Assembly: GCA_026874595.1 (NCBI GenBank)
Contig: CM049310.1
Span: 75,695,056 to 75,759,055 of the forward strand
From: Sipunculus nudus
Lineage: Eukaryota > Annelida > Sipuncula > Golfingiida > Sipunculidae
DNA: 64,000 bases
Direction: 5' to 3'
Shown: one piece after another, positions 12,291-24,479 of the stretch
Position numbering within the stretch: position 1 is the first letter of the stretch
Layout of the letters: every line of letters starts with the position of its first letter
The notes under the pieces: model-generated
Told to the model about the DNA's origin: nothing
What the model saw: the letters and a program-made list of their open reading frames with translations, nothing else
Databases searched by the model: none
Program-made: the position numbers and the translations under genes

Positions 12291-13159
12291 AATCATAGTA
12301 GGAAGCACATGCAGGCGCTTGACTCAATATATCTGAATGGTTTTAGACATTACAAGGTTTACTTTGGAATACACCTGCCACCTATATCTAACCGCTCTTC
12401 CAACTTATGAAACATTTTTCCTTACTTTTACTATCTAAACCTTAATTATGCAATACATTCAGCTGGAAAATACATGTTGCTTAAAACAACTTTTCAATCT
12501 TCCAAAGTGGCTTCTTCCATTCATGCTCTTTTTAAAATAATATGTTTTTCCCAAGAATCAGACAAATGAGAGCTTGTGTCCCGTTGTAATCAAACTAACC
12601 AGAGCTGGTGTCGCACGTTTAAAATTCAGGCTGGATGCACCATGCAATTCCACGCTTGCAGTGCTCTATACACACCCTGGTGTTCAAGCCCAGAGAACCT
12701 TGCTATACAAAGCAGCGGTTACACGAAAGGATCTCCGAGACGATTGATGTGTATGACCGCTGCTTGAGGAGCATAAATTGTAAGTTTGAATACTCTCCTA
12801 TAGTTCATTGAGCCCACAACCCATTGGAAGGCGTGATAAGGTTATTTCAATATCAATATTTGGGTAAAATATTTTTTTTGGGTGGGCTTACTTAGGTCAC
12901 CCAATTGCAAAACTGATGATTTCAGTTTTTTTCTTTTTTTCATTTATTTTTCATATGGCTGATTTTCAAAAGCTTACATAAAATAAATCCTAGGTAACAG
13001 ATCTGCAACAGCTATTAATTATTTTTTTATCTTGATCTTATTCCCAAGGTCGAACAATCCATAGCTGATTCTCCATTATCGCTCCTTTGCGGGCGTGGGG
13101 GGGGGGGGGTACTTGGGGATTGCATACGTCTAGTTACTGTTTACTTGGGGAGCTATACG

Positions 13160-13326
13160 GCTTTATATTTATTTTACATTTGTCTGTCTAAGGGCTAGTC
13201 CTTTTCACCCAAAGATAAAATGGTTACGATTTTGGCCAGGGAGTCCTATCGCGGAGAATGGCCAGGATGGGATTCAAACCCACAACCTTGCTGCTGCAGG
13301 TTGTAAATTCTGACCATCACTCCACT
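13160..13326 (-). mobile_element. tRNA-derived SINE
   Basis: On the minus strand the sequence carries GTGGAGTGATGGTCAGAA (A-box-like) and, about 50 nt on, GGGTTTGAATCCC, a good RNA polymerase III B box. A tail with AAATAAATATAAA lies near 13160. The body after the B box is not recognised. Confidence 0.55.
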
Positions 13327-13328
13327 AT

Positions 13329-13536
13329 CAGGGGCGGATCCAAGATTTAAGGGATAGAGTGGTTTACCCTTAGACCAAAGAATTAATTCTTTTCATTAGG
13401 TCCACAACTCCCAGAAAATTGGACGGGAAAATGGTAGCTTTAAACAATGGGGAAGAATATCAACAGAGGTAATTAAAGTCAGTAAGAGGGGTTGATTTAC
13501 ACCCCCTAACTCCTTTCCCCCTTGGATCCGACCCTG
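13329..13536. mobile_element. CAGGGGCGGATCCA MITE, copy 1
   Basis: The left end CAGGGGCGGATCCAAG mirrors the right end CTTGGATCCGACCCTG. ACTAT occurs directly on both sides (13324-13328 and 13537-13541), a possible 5-bp target duplication. A-, G- and C-rich inside, non-coding. A second copy is at 21505-21704. Confidence 0.7.
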
Positions 13537-13724
13537 ACTATGTTTCTACGAAACACCCGTAGGTCCCTGTTATTTTTATACGTATGTTGTTATCTAGATT
13601 CCAACGACAAACTTCGTGTATGTGCGATTTCATGTAACAGCTCAACAAAACACTGTTAAAGACATCATAACAGATAAGGACATCAAGTTGTTTGTCGACA
13701 CATGTGCAGCAAGAATTTATTAGA

Positions 13725-16600
13725 TGTCCCTTTTTAGTTCACTCTGTGAACTTATGCCATGGCGCAGCGTCCGCCGTCCACTGTCCACTGTCCACTGTCA
13801 ACTGTCCACCGTCCATCGTCTGTTACCAAATATCTCAACAGCCAAAGCAGCTACCTTCATGAAACTTTGCAGAATTACTGATCATGGGATGGACATGCAA
13901 AAATAAGCTTTTGGTGGCGCCACCTATGTTGACCTACTTTCTGCGGGAAGAAATGGTCTTTTCGACTTCTTTCAAGATAAGTCATAAAGTATTAATATTT
14001 TGGCCTTCATATCATAGTCAACAGTTCCTTAGAGGAAGGGGAATAATTTGAGTATAAATTCAGTCAAGTCATATTCAAGATGGCGTCTCTACGGAACTTC
14101 AAATTCTGTCGATCGCAAAATATGACAGCTTGATGTGTTTCTATACATGATGTATTGTCTGTTACCAAATATCTTAGAAACTGCTGCAGCCTTCAGTTTC
14201 AAATTTCACAGGAATATTGATCATATGACTGCCAGATGATTTTGACCTCCAGATGGCGCCACCTGTGTTGACCTACTTTCTGCGGGAAAAAATGGTCTTT
14301 TCCACTTCTTCCAAGATAAGTCACAAAGTATTGAAATTTTGGCCTTCATATCATAGCCAACAGTTCCTTAGAGGAAGGGTAATAATTTGAGTATAAATTC
14401 AGTCAAGTCATTTTCAAGATGGCGTCTCTACAGAACTTCAAATTGTGTGGGTCACAAAATTTAGCAACTTGTAGTGTTTCCATACAGGATGTATTGTCTG
14501 TTACCAAATATTTTCGGAACTGCTGCAGCCTTCAGTTTCAAATTTCACAGGAATATTGATCATGTGACTGCCAGATGATTTTGACCTCCAGGTGGCGCCA
14601 GCTGTGTTGACCTACTTTCTGTTGGACAAAATGTTCCTTTCCACCTCTTTCAAGATAAGTCACAAAGTATTGAAATTTTGGCCTTCATATCATAGCCAAC
14701 AGTTCCTTAGAGGAAGGGGAATAATTTGAGTATAAATTCAGTCAAGTCATTTTCAAGATGGCGTCTCTACAGAACTTCAAATTGTGTGGGTTACAAAATT
14801 TAGCAACTTGATGTGTTTCAATACAGGATGTATTGTCTGTTACCAAATATTTTCGGAACTGCTGCAGCCTTCAGTTTCAAATTTCACAGGAATATTGATC
14901 ATGTGACTGCCAGATGATTTTGACCTCCAGGTGGCGCCACCTGTGTTGACCTACTTTCTGCGGGAAAAAATGGTCTTTTCCACTTCTTCAAAGATAAGTC
15001 ACAAAGTATTGAAATTTTGGCCTTCATATCATAGCCAACAGTTCCTTAGAGGAAGGGGAATAATTTGAGTATAAATTCAGTCAAGTCATATTCAAGATGG
15101 CGTCTCTACGGAACTTCAAATTCTGTCGATCGCAAAATATGACAGCTTGATGTGTTTCTATACATGATGTATTGTCTGTTACCAAATATCTTAGAAACTG
15201 CTGCAGCCTTCAGTTTCAAATTTCACAGGAATATTGTTCATGTGACTGCCAGATGATTTTGACCTCCAGGTGGCGCCAGCTGTGTTGACCTACTTTCTGC
15301 GGGAAAAAATGGTCTTTTCCACTTCTTCCAAGATAAGTCACAAAGTATTGAAATTTTGACCTTCATATCATAGTCAACAGTTCCTTAGAGGAAGGGGAAT
15401 AATTTGAGTATAAATTCAGTCAAGTCATATTCAAGATGGCGTCTCTACGGAACTTCAAATTCTGTCGATCGCAAAATATGACAGCTTGATGTGTTTCTAT
15501 ACATGATGTATTTATTGTCTGTTACCAAATATCTTAGAAACTGCTGCAGCCTTCATTTTCAAATTTCACAGGAATATTGATCATGTGACTGCCAGATGAT
15601 TTTGACCTCCAGGTGGCGCCACCTGTGTTGACCTACTTTCTGCGGGAAAAAATGGTCTTTTCCACTTCTTCCAAGATAAGTCACAAAGTATTGAAATTTT
15701 GGCCTTCATATCATAGCCAACAGTTCCTTGTAGGAAAGGGGAATAATTTGAGTATAAATTCAGTCAAGTCATTTTCAAGATGGCTTCTCTACAGAACTTC
15801 AAATTGTGTGGGTTGCAAAATTTAGCAACTTGATGTGTTTCCATACAGGATGTATTGTCTGTTACCAAATATTTCGGAACTGCTGCAGCCTTCAGTTTCA
15901 AATTTCACAGGAATATTGATCATGTGACTGCCAGATGATTTTGACCTCCAGGTGGCGCCAGCTGTGTTGACCTACTTTCTGTGGGACAAAATGTTCCTTT
16001 CCACTTCTTTCAAGATAAGTCATAAAGTAATAATATTTTGGCCTTCATATTATAGTCAACAGTTCCTTAGAGGAAGTGGAATAATTCTAGTATAAATTCA
16101 GTCAATTCATTTTCAAGATGGCGTCTCTATGGAACTGTGTCTATTGCAAAATTTGACAGCTTGATGTGTTTCTATAAATGATGTATTGTCTATTACTAAC
16201 TATCTTAGGAACTGCATCATGTGACTGCTAAATAATTTGACCTGCAGGTGGCGCTACCTGTGTTTACCTACTTTCTACAGGTTGTAATGGTCTTTACTGC
16301 TTTTTCCAAGATATGTCATTAAGTATAAATACTTTGGCTTTTATGTCATAGTCAACAGTTCCTTAGAGAAAGAGGAATAATTTGAGTATAAATTCAGTCA
16401 AGTGATTTTCAAGATGGCATATCTACGGAACTTGATGTGTTTCTATACATGATGTATTGTCTGTTACCAAATATCTTAGGAACTGCTGCAGCCTTCAGTT
16501 TCAAATTTCACAGGAATATTGATCATGTGACTGCTTAATGATTTTGACCTGTTTAGCTACTTTCAGCAGGCTGTAATGGTGTTTTCTGCTTTTATTTAAA
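13725..16600 (+). repeat. Tandem array, about 340-bp unit, 8-9 copies
   Basis: The word TTGTCTGTTACCAAATAT recurs near 14156, 14495, 14834, 15174, 15517, 15855 and later (spacing 339-343 bp), with a more diverged first unit at 13819 and shortened last units at about 16188 and 16458. Each unit carries CAAGATGGCGTCTCTACGG, GAGTATAAATTCAGTCAAGT and one GGTGGCGCCACCT-type palindrome. The central units are the most alike, as expected from unequal exchange. Apparent open frames are not kept from unit to unit. Confidence 0.95.
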
Positions 16601-16629
16601 ATATGTTATTAAGTATTTATTTGTTATAA

Positions 16630-17300
16630 TCCACAAAAACAGAGTCTCCTCCAGGACCCTTGGACTGATCTTTCCAAAACCTGGCATACTTGTTCCCTCA
16701 CCTATGTAGTTGTAGGTAACAATGATGGAGAACCTTTCTGTGCAGTACAAACCTGGGTTTCTTTTATATAACAACCCTCAATCTCAGGAGTGGTTCAACA
16801 TATTTAGCTGAAATTTTGCATATTCATAGATCTTGGACTCCTCAGACTTACACTCAAGACTGATGATGCCATCTGCAATTGTTTTCCCATGGCATCCCTG
16901 GTACATTTGCTGTGGGTGAAAATTGCTCATAATCTCAGAAGTGGTTCAATGTATTGATCTGAAATTTGTCATGTCTATCCATCTAGGAAAGTTTTCTCGT
17001 TAACCAGACAGGTGGCGCCACCTACACTACTTTTTGCGGAGTGTCCAACTTTGCATTTGCCATCTGATCGTCTTAGTGTTTGTTCAGTGTATTGGGTTGA
17101 AATTGTGCATGTCCATAGATCTTCGTCACCTCAATCTCGTAAACAAGACTGGTGGCGCCATCTGCATTAATTTTCCTGTGGTGTCCATTCATACATTTGC
17201 TTTTGGTGAAAATTGCTCATATCTCAGGAGTGTTGGTCTGAAATTTGGCATGTGCTGTCATCTTGGAAAGTTTTCTCATAAACCATATAGGTGACGCTAC
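16630..17300 (+). mobile_element. Helitron-like fragment with GGCGCC core repeats (copy 3)
   Basis: Begins after A with TCCACAAAAACAGAG, a decayed form of the 5' end of the element at 58558-60290, followed by the same CTCC-CC-GGACC-TTGGACTGATC block. It then has core units with CATATCTCAGGAGTG, GTATTGGTCTGAAATTTGGC and GGTGGCGCCACCT at about 140-bp spacing. It lies directly after the 340-bp array, which shares the palindrome but little else. No 3' hairpin end was found. Confidence 0.6.
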
Positions 17301-17536
17301 CTACCTTGTGCAATAGGACAATGTCTACTTGGAAAGGAATGAATGGTATTTTCACATTCATTTATTTTTTAATCACTTGCCAAATTGCACAGTAATTCAC
17401 AGAGTGAACATTAGACCCCTTGGTCTCTTGTTTATGTTCACCCATGTTGTCTATTGTACAAACTATAGAGAAACCACCTCCCAGGAACATCTCTATTATA
17501 GGGAATGCTCTATTAAGGACACTCGAGGCTTGGAAA

Positions 17537-17540
<4 letters not shown>

Positions 17541-17603
<63 letters not shown>
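17541..17603. repeat. (CA)n(TA)n microsatellite
   Basis: About 14 CA units running straight into about 18 TA units. Confidence 0.95.
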
Positions 17604-17607
<4 letters not shown>

Positions 17608-17760
17608 TATAAGTGGTATAGCCGTGTTAAGAGTCTGTAGTTGAAGCGTAGGTAAAGATAAAGAGTGACGCCTTTAAGATAAACTAACTTGTTTTTTAAC
17701 ACACGAGATTACAAAGCACACAGGCTTCTTCGTCATGTGGTGAATTCGAAAGCTTGTGTG

Positions 17761-17762
<2 letters not shown>

Positions 17763-17825
<63 letters not shown>
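17763..17825. repeat. (TA)n microsatellite
   Basis: About 30 TA units. Confidence 0.95.
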
Positions 17826-17830
<5 letters not shown>

Positions 17831-17979
17831 CTGTATAGTGGGCAGTTCTTGGCAGTCCCATTTTTATTTCCTTCGTACTATTTACGTTGCACCCTTGACC
17901 TCCATAAATTGGGAACCTCTAAAAAATGGATACTTTGGTCAAGTTCCAAAGGTGCCCGTGCACATTATAGAGCATTTAC

Positions 17980-17984
<5 letters not shown>

Positions 17985-18041
<57 letters not shown>
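17985..18041. repeat. (TA)n microsatellite
   Basis: About 28 TA units, about 320 bp downstream (in transcription) of the GALNT exon 1 donor. Confidence 0.95.
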
Positions 18042-18043
<2 letters not shown>

Positions 18044-18363
18044 ATAGTGTCATATTGAGCAATCGTACTGCTGAATAAAATCTATCTATCCATCTTAGCT
18101 TTGGTTTGAGAATTCGTCTATCTAGTCGATTTGAAGCGTATAGATAAGGAGAACAGTAGGAAAGCGCGAGGGATCAGTGTTGCTAAATTAACTCATTACA
18201 GAATTTAAATCATAGAACTTGGACAACTGCACCCGCGGAAACTCAAAACCCATCCCCTTAAAATCTTTTAGCATATACATTTATAATCTGAAAACATGAT
18301 GTAAATGCCACATTGTTTTGTAAGAAGGAGTCATAGTATTTGAATTGATAAAAATATATTTAC

Positions 18364-19247
18364 CTTAAGTCCCAGCTGAAGGCACCTTTGTGCATTTGTT
18401 TCGGAGCAGCATATTCGAACGTTTCTATGTTAATACCATCAACAAAAGGCTGCACGACAGTTTGTCGGTTCAGTCTTATGTGTGACAGAATCGGTTCCAG
18501 CCAGCCCTGATTGCACTCCGTATGAGCGTCAAGAAATATAATCACTGATCCCTTTGCGTCGTCTGCTCCGCGCAGCCTCGATCTGATTAATCCTTCCCGC
18601 TTCGCGTTTCTCAGCAGACGAACTTTTGGCAATTTGCTTATAACGCCAGCTAGATCCTCTCCCAAATACTTGTATGAGCTCTTATCGTCAACTAATATAA
18701 TTTCTTCAAGAAGCTCTGCTGGGGACGTTCTCAGAACGCTCACAACCGTTCTTACAAGCAAAGATAAGGCTTCATTGTAGAATGGAATAACTACGGACGC
18801 TGTTGGCAGGGTATCTAATTGGTATGAAATCGCTTTGCAAGCTGGGACCCTGGTGTCTGTAATAAGACGCCCAGCAGATTCCGCGTCACTCGCTGATATA
18901 TTAATACCATAAACCTTATCATCGGGGCGTTCGTGAGACTTAATCACCTGATCAATATATTTTAGATGAGAACCATTCAAACTAACACCGATCGTTCTTT
19001 TGTAGCGGCGATAGTCTTCGTGAGTCATGTTTTCTGCCAATAACCGATTGCCTAACCTCCCCTCATATCTCCACTGATTCGGAGGAGAGAACTGTGTTTT
19101 ATGTACCAAATCTTGTGGTTTTATGATTTTCACTGTATGAAATACCAAGACCGTATTGCACAGAGATAACAACAGAAAACCACCGGCAAGAGAGATCAAG
19201 ACGCTCAACACGCAGCGTCGTTTCAGCGTCAGAAATGCGCAGGACAT
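18364..19247 (-). CDS. Polypeptide N-acetylgalactosaminyltransferase, exon 1 (N-terminal half)
   Basis: First coding exon, 884 nt, codons 1-294 plus two bases of codon 295. A 12-residue basic cytosolic tail (ending LKRRC) is followed by a hydrophobic helix at about 13-38, the type II signal anchor of Golgi enzymes. The catalytic domain follows: SVVIPFYNEA (151-160), EIILVDDKS (182-190) and the metal-binding DxH motif as FLDAHTECNQGWLEP (DAH at 240-242), then QPFVDGINIETFEY and GAFSWDL, all GT27 family hallmarks. The ATG is the first in frame and is followed by a good signal anchor. The exon ends ACTTAAG before GTAAAT. With exon 2 it gives 612 residues, within the usual range for this family. 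The subfamily number cannot be assigned from memory, so no gene symbol is given. Confidence 0.95.
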
Positions 19248-20238
19248 CTTAAACCCCCTGCAAATACGTCAGTGTCGCAACCCTGACACGGCGGTGTTTC
19301 GTTCGTTTAATATAGCCTGTTGAGAAAAGTCCAGAGTATGAATGTGAGGTAACAGTGCATCGTGTTGAGTGAAGTGTGCTATTGGGTCACCAACCCAAGA
19401 ACATGCCAGGAATCGGAACTATTCAAGCGATGCACGCTCCAACGTTCACACGCAATGTTCAGTGATAAGCCAGGCTCTCTTATTGGTCTGCCCAGGTTGC
19501 ATTGTCCTGGGCAGTATGCCTGGTAGGATTTGACCGCTGGAAAAATTATCCTGTTCCTTTTCTCTCATTTTTGAGAGCGAGGATGAACCATGAGGAAGGT
19601 TTCTCCATTTTGTACATAAATTGTCCAGTAATACGTAAGTGTCTTCTTCAACACATAGCCGCTAGTATGCATAGTCAGGAAGACTTCCGAAGGCGGCAGC
19701 CACAAAATCCAGTGCTCATACGTCTGCTCTGCGTGTTTTGTTCACACCATTTCCAACTTATTAGCTTACAATGAGAAACCAGTCTTCGTTGTTGCACGTG
19801 AAGTCCTTCGCCCATTTAGATATATAGACACTTGGCGAGCTGTGATATGACCTGTCATTGAACTGATTACGAAGACTATAGCATGCATACACACGTATAC
19901 TATAGGCCCACATCGGTCCGCTCCTTGCAACCACCAAGATTTACTAGTTTGTTTCTACACGTGGCGCGCTAACAGACCAGACGAAATAATGTAAACGCGA
20001 GTCCTCCCTGTTTGGTTTGTTTGTTAATGGCCTTGTGACGCTGATTCAAAAAGGACGACGCCATGACAACCTCCAGCACAGTTATTTCTTTGTGTCTAGT
20101 CACAGTACAATTAATCTTGTCACACCTGCGTTGAATTTCATAAAAGAATATGGCAGGTCAGAGACGTAAATCTCAAGAATGTGTCATCTTGGAAACCGCG
20201 ACGTCCAGAATGAAAAATGTACCAGAATTTTTTATGTG

Positions 20239-20239
<1 letters not shown>
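19248..20239. other. Presumed upstream region of the GALNT gene
   Basis: No gene seen. This stretch should hold the 5' UTR and promoter of the minus-strand GALNT gene. No convincing TATA element stands out. Confidence 0.4.

Positions 20240-20281
<42 letters not shown>
20240..20281. repeat. (TA)n microsatellite
   Basis: About 20 TA units. Confidence 0.95.
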
Positions 20282-20284
<3 letters not shown>

Positions 20285-20721
20285 GAAAAAATTAATTAAT
20301 GAAAAGAAAATATGAAGTAGGGAGAATATTGACCGAGTATATTTTAATGCAATGTGTCAGGGAAAATTAGCTAAAAATTTTAGAAATAATAATCATATGC
20401 CTGCGTGACATATTCCTTATATGACTTTACAGCATACATATTTAGAAACCTTTTTGTGCCTGACTGTATTCTATGACTTTAAAATGAAACTATTTTTACA
20501 TGGATGAACACACGCAAACATGTAATACATAGGTACGGAGAAACCTCTACTTACCACTATCCCTCCATCACGGACATTTCAGGGGGTTCCTTGAGAAGAG
20601 GACTCGGAGAACAGTATCAGTTCTAATAGGGGATGTTATATATTACGGACATTTTATATTATTACTATTATTACTATTAAACTTCCTTTGTCCTATCCAT
20701 ATTCCGTCATTTTGAGGCTCC

Positions 20722-20724
<3 letters not shown>

Positions 20725-20777
<53 letters not shown>

Positions 20778-20808
20778 GCATATATATATACATGTATATA
20801 AATATATG

Positions 20809-20852
<44 letters not shown>
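20725..20852. repeat. Compound (TA)n block
   Basis: TA runs interrupted by CATGCA, CATG and AAATA words. Confidence 0.95.
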
Positions 20853-20856
<4 letters not shown>

Positions 20857-20938
20857 GAGGGACAGACAGACGTACAGAGACAGACAAGACTTTTCTTTGT
20901 GACCGGGAACTCTTTATTTCTTGGTTCCTCTTTTTCAT

Positions 20939-20975
20939 TCGCTCTCTCTCTGTCTCTCTCTCTCTCTCTCTCTCG
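20939..20975. repeat. (CT)n microsatellite
   Basis: CT run with two interruptions. Confidence 0.9.
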
Positions 20976-20989
20976 CTTAAAGGGAAACA

Positions 20990-21248
20990 GAGACAGACAA
21001 ACAGAAACACACACAGGTTTGAGAGTTTATATATATAGGCCTATATCAGAGTAACTGAGTATTTGAATAGTGAATATACCAACTTGTTAGCGTGGCGTAA
21101 AAACAACTTAGTTTATTATAGGCACTTACACATATAGCACACCGTACACCCTTCGTGCAACACCTGACGGATATGACCTGTCACCTACTCAACCAGGTAT
21201 AACGTGAACGAAGAAACATCTATCATTTGTAGTGTTTCGTTTTGAATG
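20990..21248 (+). repeat. 260-bp duplicated segment, copy 1
   Basis: From AGACAAACAGAAACACACAC to GTTTTGAATGGCT it matches 25823-26081 in the same orientation with only scattered substitutions (over 90% by eye). It includes ATAGGCCTATATCAGAGTAA and CTCAACCAGGTATAACGTG. No coding potential; nature unknown. Confidence 0.85.
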
Positions 21249-21504
21249 GCTACGTGTCAAGTCCAGTCTGTTCGTACTTGACACCCAGCTTAAAAGACTA
21301 GTTCAGAGAAAGCAGATGTTTACGTGAATGTAAAGGTAAATGACGATCCTTGCGACCAAGCGTGTGTAACCTGGCCTGAAAACATGTTTACAAATGTCAT
21401 TTTGCGGTTTGGCAAGCGCTCCCACTATACAAGAATTATTAATAGCTAATAGCAGTAGTATAGCCCATCGTGCGTTATGCTTCAAAAAGTTTACCTATAT
21501 TTAT

Positions 21505-21704
21505 CAGCGGCGGATTCACAGGGAGTGCAGTTTATACTTCATATATCCTTATTCGGACAAATTACCTTTTTGCAGCGGTGAATCTGGAATTTTAAGGTAA
21601 ATCTCTTCCCCGTCTCCTTTTTCAGTTTTTCCTGGGGTATAATGGCCTCGTTGTTTATCCCCCCCCCCCCCCCCCAGCCTTCCCAAATCCTGGATCCGCC
21701 CCTG
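21505..21704. mobile_element. CAGGGGCGGATCCA MITE, copy 2
   Basis: Left end CAGCGGCGGATTCA (diverged) and right end TCCTGGATCCGCCCCTG are inverted and match the ends of 13329-13536. A poly-C tract of about 17 lies close to the right end. 200 bp long, non-coding. Confidence 0.65.
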
Positions 21705-22214
21705 TCTCCCAAGCAGGTACACGTAGGTAACCGCGGGAACATTCTATCCACAATATTCCACACTCTCTTCGCATCTTAATGATACATAAACAGCTAATAT
21801 TAAGAGCACTTACACGGTATCGAACGGCCGTTTACATATTTTTAGCCGAGATGAAATAGTTTCTATTGTTTGCCGTTGCGACGGCCTGACAAGGACAATG
21901 GTTTGTCAGACAATAAAGGTTACATTATACATATATATTAGACATAAATTGTACCCTGGGCCGATTATATGTGATGAGGAAGCATTAAAACTGACTGATC
22001 CTGCACGTGTTAACTTCCATAAACAGGGATTGACATCAGCAGGAAAAAAATGCCACTCGGCGCCACCCGGAAAACTGGTCAATAACAATAAATATCAGTG
22101 GTCCTCACAGCAAACGAGTAATTCTTGGATATGATTTTTGTTATTCATTATTACAAAATAAAAGGGATGGTTTTAACCGTTATAATTTAAATGATGTAGA
22201 AAAGATCGATTTGG

Positions 22215-22435
22215 AAGGGGCCTTGACAGTCCAGTGGGGAAAAAAACTCTCCGCTCTCCCCTGGCGACCTGGGTTCGGTTGTAGTGGCCAGTCCAAAGTC
22301 GGTGGCTTTCCTCGAGTCTTCATGTTTTCTCCATCTCTATGAACTACTGAACGCCACCATATGTGCCATTGAGAGTACCTCGCATTAGTTACTGCAACTA
22401 TTTGTACTTCAGGTAAAATAAAGTTTAAAGTCTGG
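22215..22435 (+). mobile_element. tRNA-derived SINE
   Basis: A-box-like TTGACAGTCCAGTGG followed about 45 nt later by the B-box-like GGGTTCGGTTG, then GTCGGTGGCTTTCCTCGAGTC and CATGTTTTCTCC, and a 3' end in AGGTAAAATAAAG. The block after the B box is shared with 28962-29095, so these are two copies of one SINE family. Confidence 0.65.
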
Positions 22436-23000
22436 AAGTTAGGTTCAGACAGCAGAGCAGTTGTTAATTATGCATTCCCCTACACGTGTTCCTTGATCAA
22501 ATGGCAAGCATTAACATCGAGCCCGCCTAAAAATGATCTTTTCAGGCCATCGTATGTTTGTTCCATCTACCAGAACCTGAGTTAAAAAAACCCGGTAACA
22601 TCGAGACAAAAGGGCATATTACTCATATTCATCAGTTATTAATATGGAATAGATGATTCCTGAACCAACACTTCTGTCGTATTTATCAATCTTTTAAAAA
22701 GCATTTCTGGCAAAATATATATCTTTTTATCAGCAAAATTCCGATTTAAGTTATAATATAATTCAAAGGGCATTGCCCGCTCAGTCTGGAAATGAGAGGA
22801 AAATGAACACTTAAAATAGACAGCAGAGACATTATCTATGAAGTTTGTCAGTATATCATTACTAAATCAAGTGTAGTATGAAAAACAAAGAACTATTGGT
22901 AAAAGGTTTTAAATCTCCTGTAAAATGTGATATGAAATATTTTAAAGTGTTTGTGTGGAACAAGAACACTAAGTACAAAGGAAGATAGACAATTTGATTC

Positions 23001-23544
23001 CAGTGATGTACTCGAGTCCACAACATCTAAGTCCGAATCCAGGACACTCGAGTCCAAGCCCGAGGCCTTGAGGTTCGAGTCCAAGTCCGGGTCCTTGAAG
23101 TTCGAGTCCAAGTCTACCGACTTCGAGTTCGAGTCATCTGGAAGCCGAGTAAAAGTTCGAGATCGAGTCCAATACACATCTCCTATTTAAAGAAATTTTA
23201 AATTGATATTTTAATGGATAATTTAATTATTATCATGTTTATTTTACATTAGTTTATACATGCTATTTACTTCAATGTTGAATTATCTTTAGCTCCCTTT
23301 GCTGAACTAAAAGCTCGGTAAATATAGTCTAATTTTATATGCTGTTGGTAGTTCATGTACATGTGTTAAAAGTATGTGACAGAGCATTTTCTACTGGACC
23401 CGAGATGGACTCCGTCTGATTTCTCGAGTCCTTACCTCCGTGTCCGAGTACAAGTCCGAGTCCAGAACCTTCGAGTCCTAGTCTTACAAAAGTGGACTAA
23501 AATCCGGACTCGAGTCCAAGTCCGGACTCGGGTTAACATCACTG
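23001..23544 (-). mobile_element. hAT-like MITE, unexpanded copy
   Basis: The ends are CAGTGATGT and ACATCACTG with GAGTCC/GGACTC just inside. Read on the minus strand it matches 40156-44069 block by block: GGTAAGGACTCGAGAAATCAG, the AT-rich middle with TTTAAAATTTCTTT, ATTGGACTCG, CCAGATGACTCG, and GACTTGGACTCGAAC(C/T)TCAAGG. Where the other copy has its 21-bp array, this copy has only a few loose GACTCGGACTTG-like words (23001-23110). No target duplication is recognisable here. Confidence 0.7.
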
Positions 23545-24329
23545 CTTTCACTGATATGCATATAACTTTTCGAATTGTTCAGTATTATAATCGCAAGAAC
23601 AATCCTCTCTCTTACGTCTGAGTATTTCGAGCCACTCTTTGTGTTCACAAAATTTTCTTATTTGCTCGGGAATGTGAATGAACCAGAGTTACCGGACACT
23701 AACGGAAAAAGGAAGATGGAGCCCCACGGTCCATGAATGTATTCATCAACAAATGCACAATCACTCAGCGAAGCGTGATTGGTTCTGATGTGTATGGTGC
23801 AATGGACATATTAATAAAAAGTAAGACTGCATAGGTAAAAAAATGGCAAAAATGTGAATTTTATTATAAAGCATGATATTTTCAGGTTTTACAGCTCTTG
23901 CAATAAGATGTTTTTTTAGGCACGGGAGGCATTTACGAAATGACCAAAATTTTCCAAATATAAGATATTTAAGAGCTACATAAAAGTATGTTTCTTAAAA
24001 AATATTAAGAAAAATGCCGAATATGTATATCACAATATCAATTTTTTATGTTTTTATAATTGATGCATATTCAAATTTTTGCTTCATTGTCCTTTGCCCC
24101 ATAAACAATTTCACTATTGCTTTTTTTGAATGGGTCGTAAATCAGACTCACGCAACAATTAGATGTGTCTATGGTGATATCTTCCCTTTAGTTAAATCTT
24201 CAGCAAATTCGAAAAATAAAACTGATGAAAAAGAAAATTTAACATGTAATATGTAATATATGTAAATTCATAATATTCCATATAAAACCATTTAAAAAAT
24301 CAACAATATAAAAAATAATTATTATACAC

Positions 24330-24331
<2 letters not shown>
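23545..24331. other. No gene seen
   Basis: AT-rich sequence; open frames are short and without motifs. Confidence 0.45.

Positions 24332-24391
<60 letters not shown>
24332..24391. repeat. (TA)n microsatellite
   Basis: About 29 TA units. Confidence 0.95.
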
Positions 24392-24392
<1 letters not shown>

Positions 24393-24479
24393 CACGTTGC
24401 CTCATTGTTCTCCCTCTGGCAAATCAGGGGTCTGTATCTCGAAGCCATCGTTAGATTTACGAGAGCTTAACGGGCTCTT

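Larger units (their letters stand above)
5466..18363 (-). other. GALNT intron 1 (12,898 bp)
   Basis: Bounded on the minus strand by donor AAG-GTAAAT (18363 downward) and acceptor TTTTCAG (ending 5466). It is the only intron needed for a full-length protein, an unusually simple structure for this family, whose vertebrate members usually have many coding introns. It is packed with transposon relics, a 340-bp tandem array and at least seven (TA)n tracts, listed separately. The remaining stretches (5470-6150, 9340-13,150) show no gene. Confidence 0.85.
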
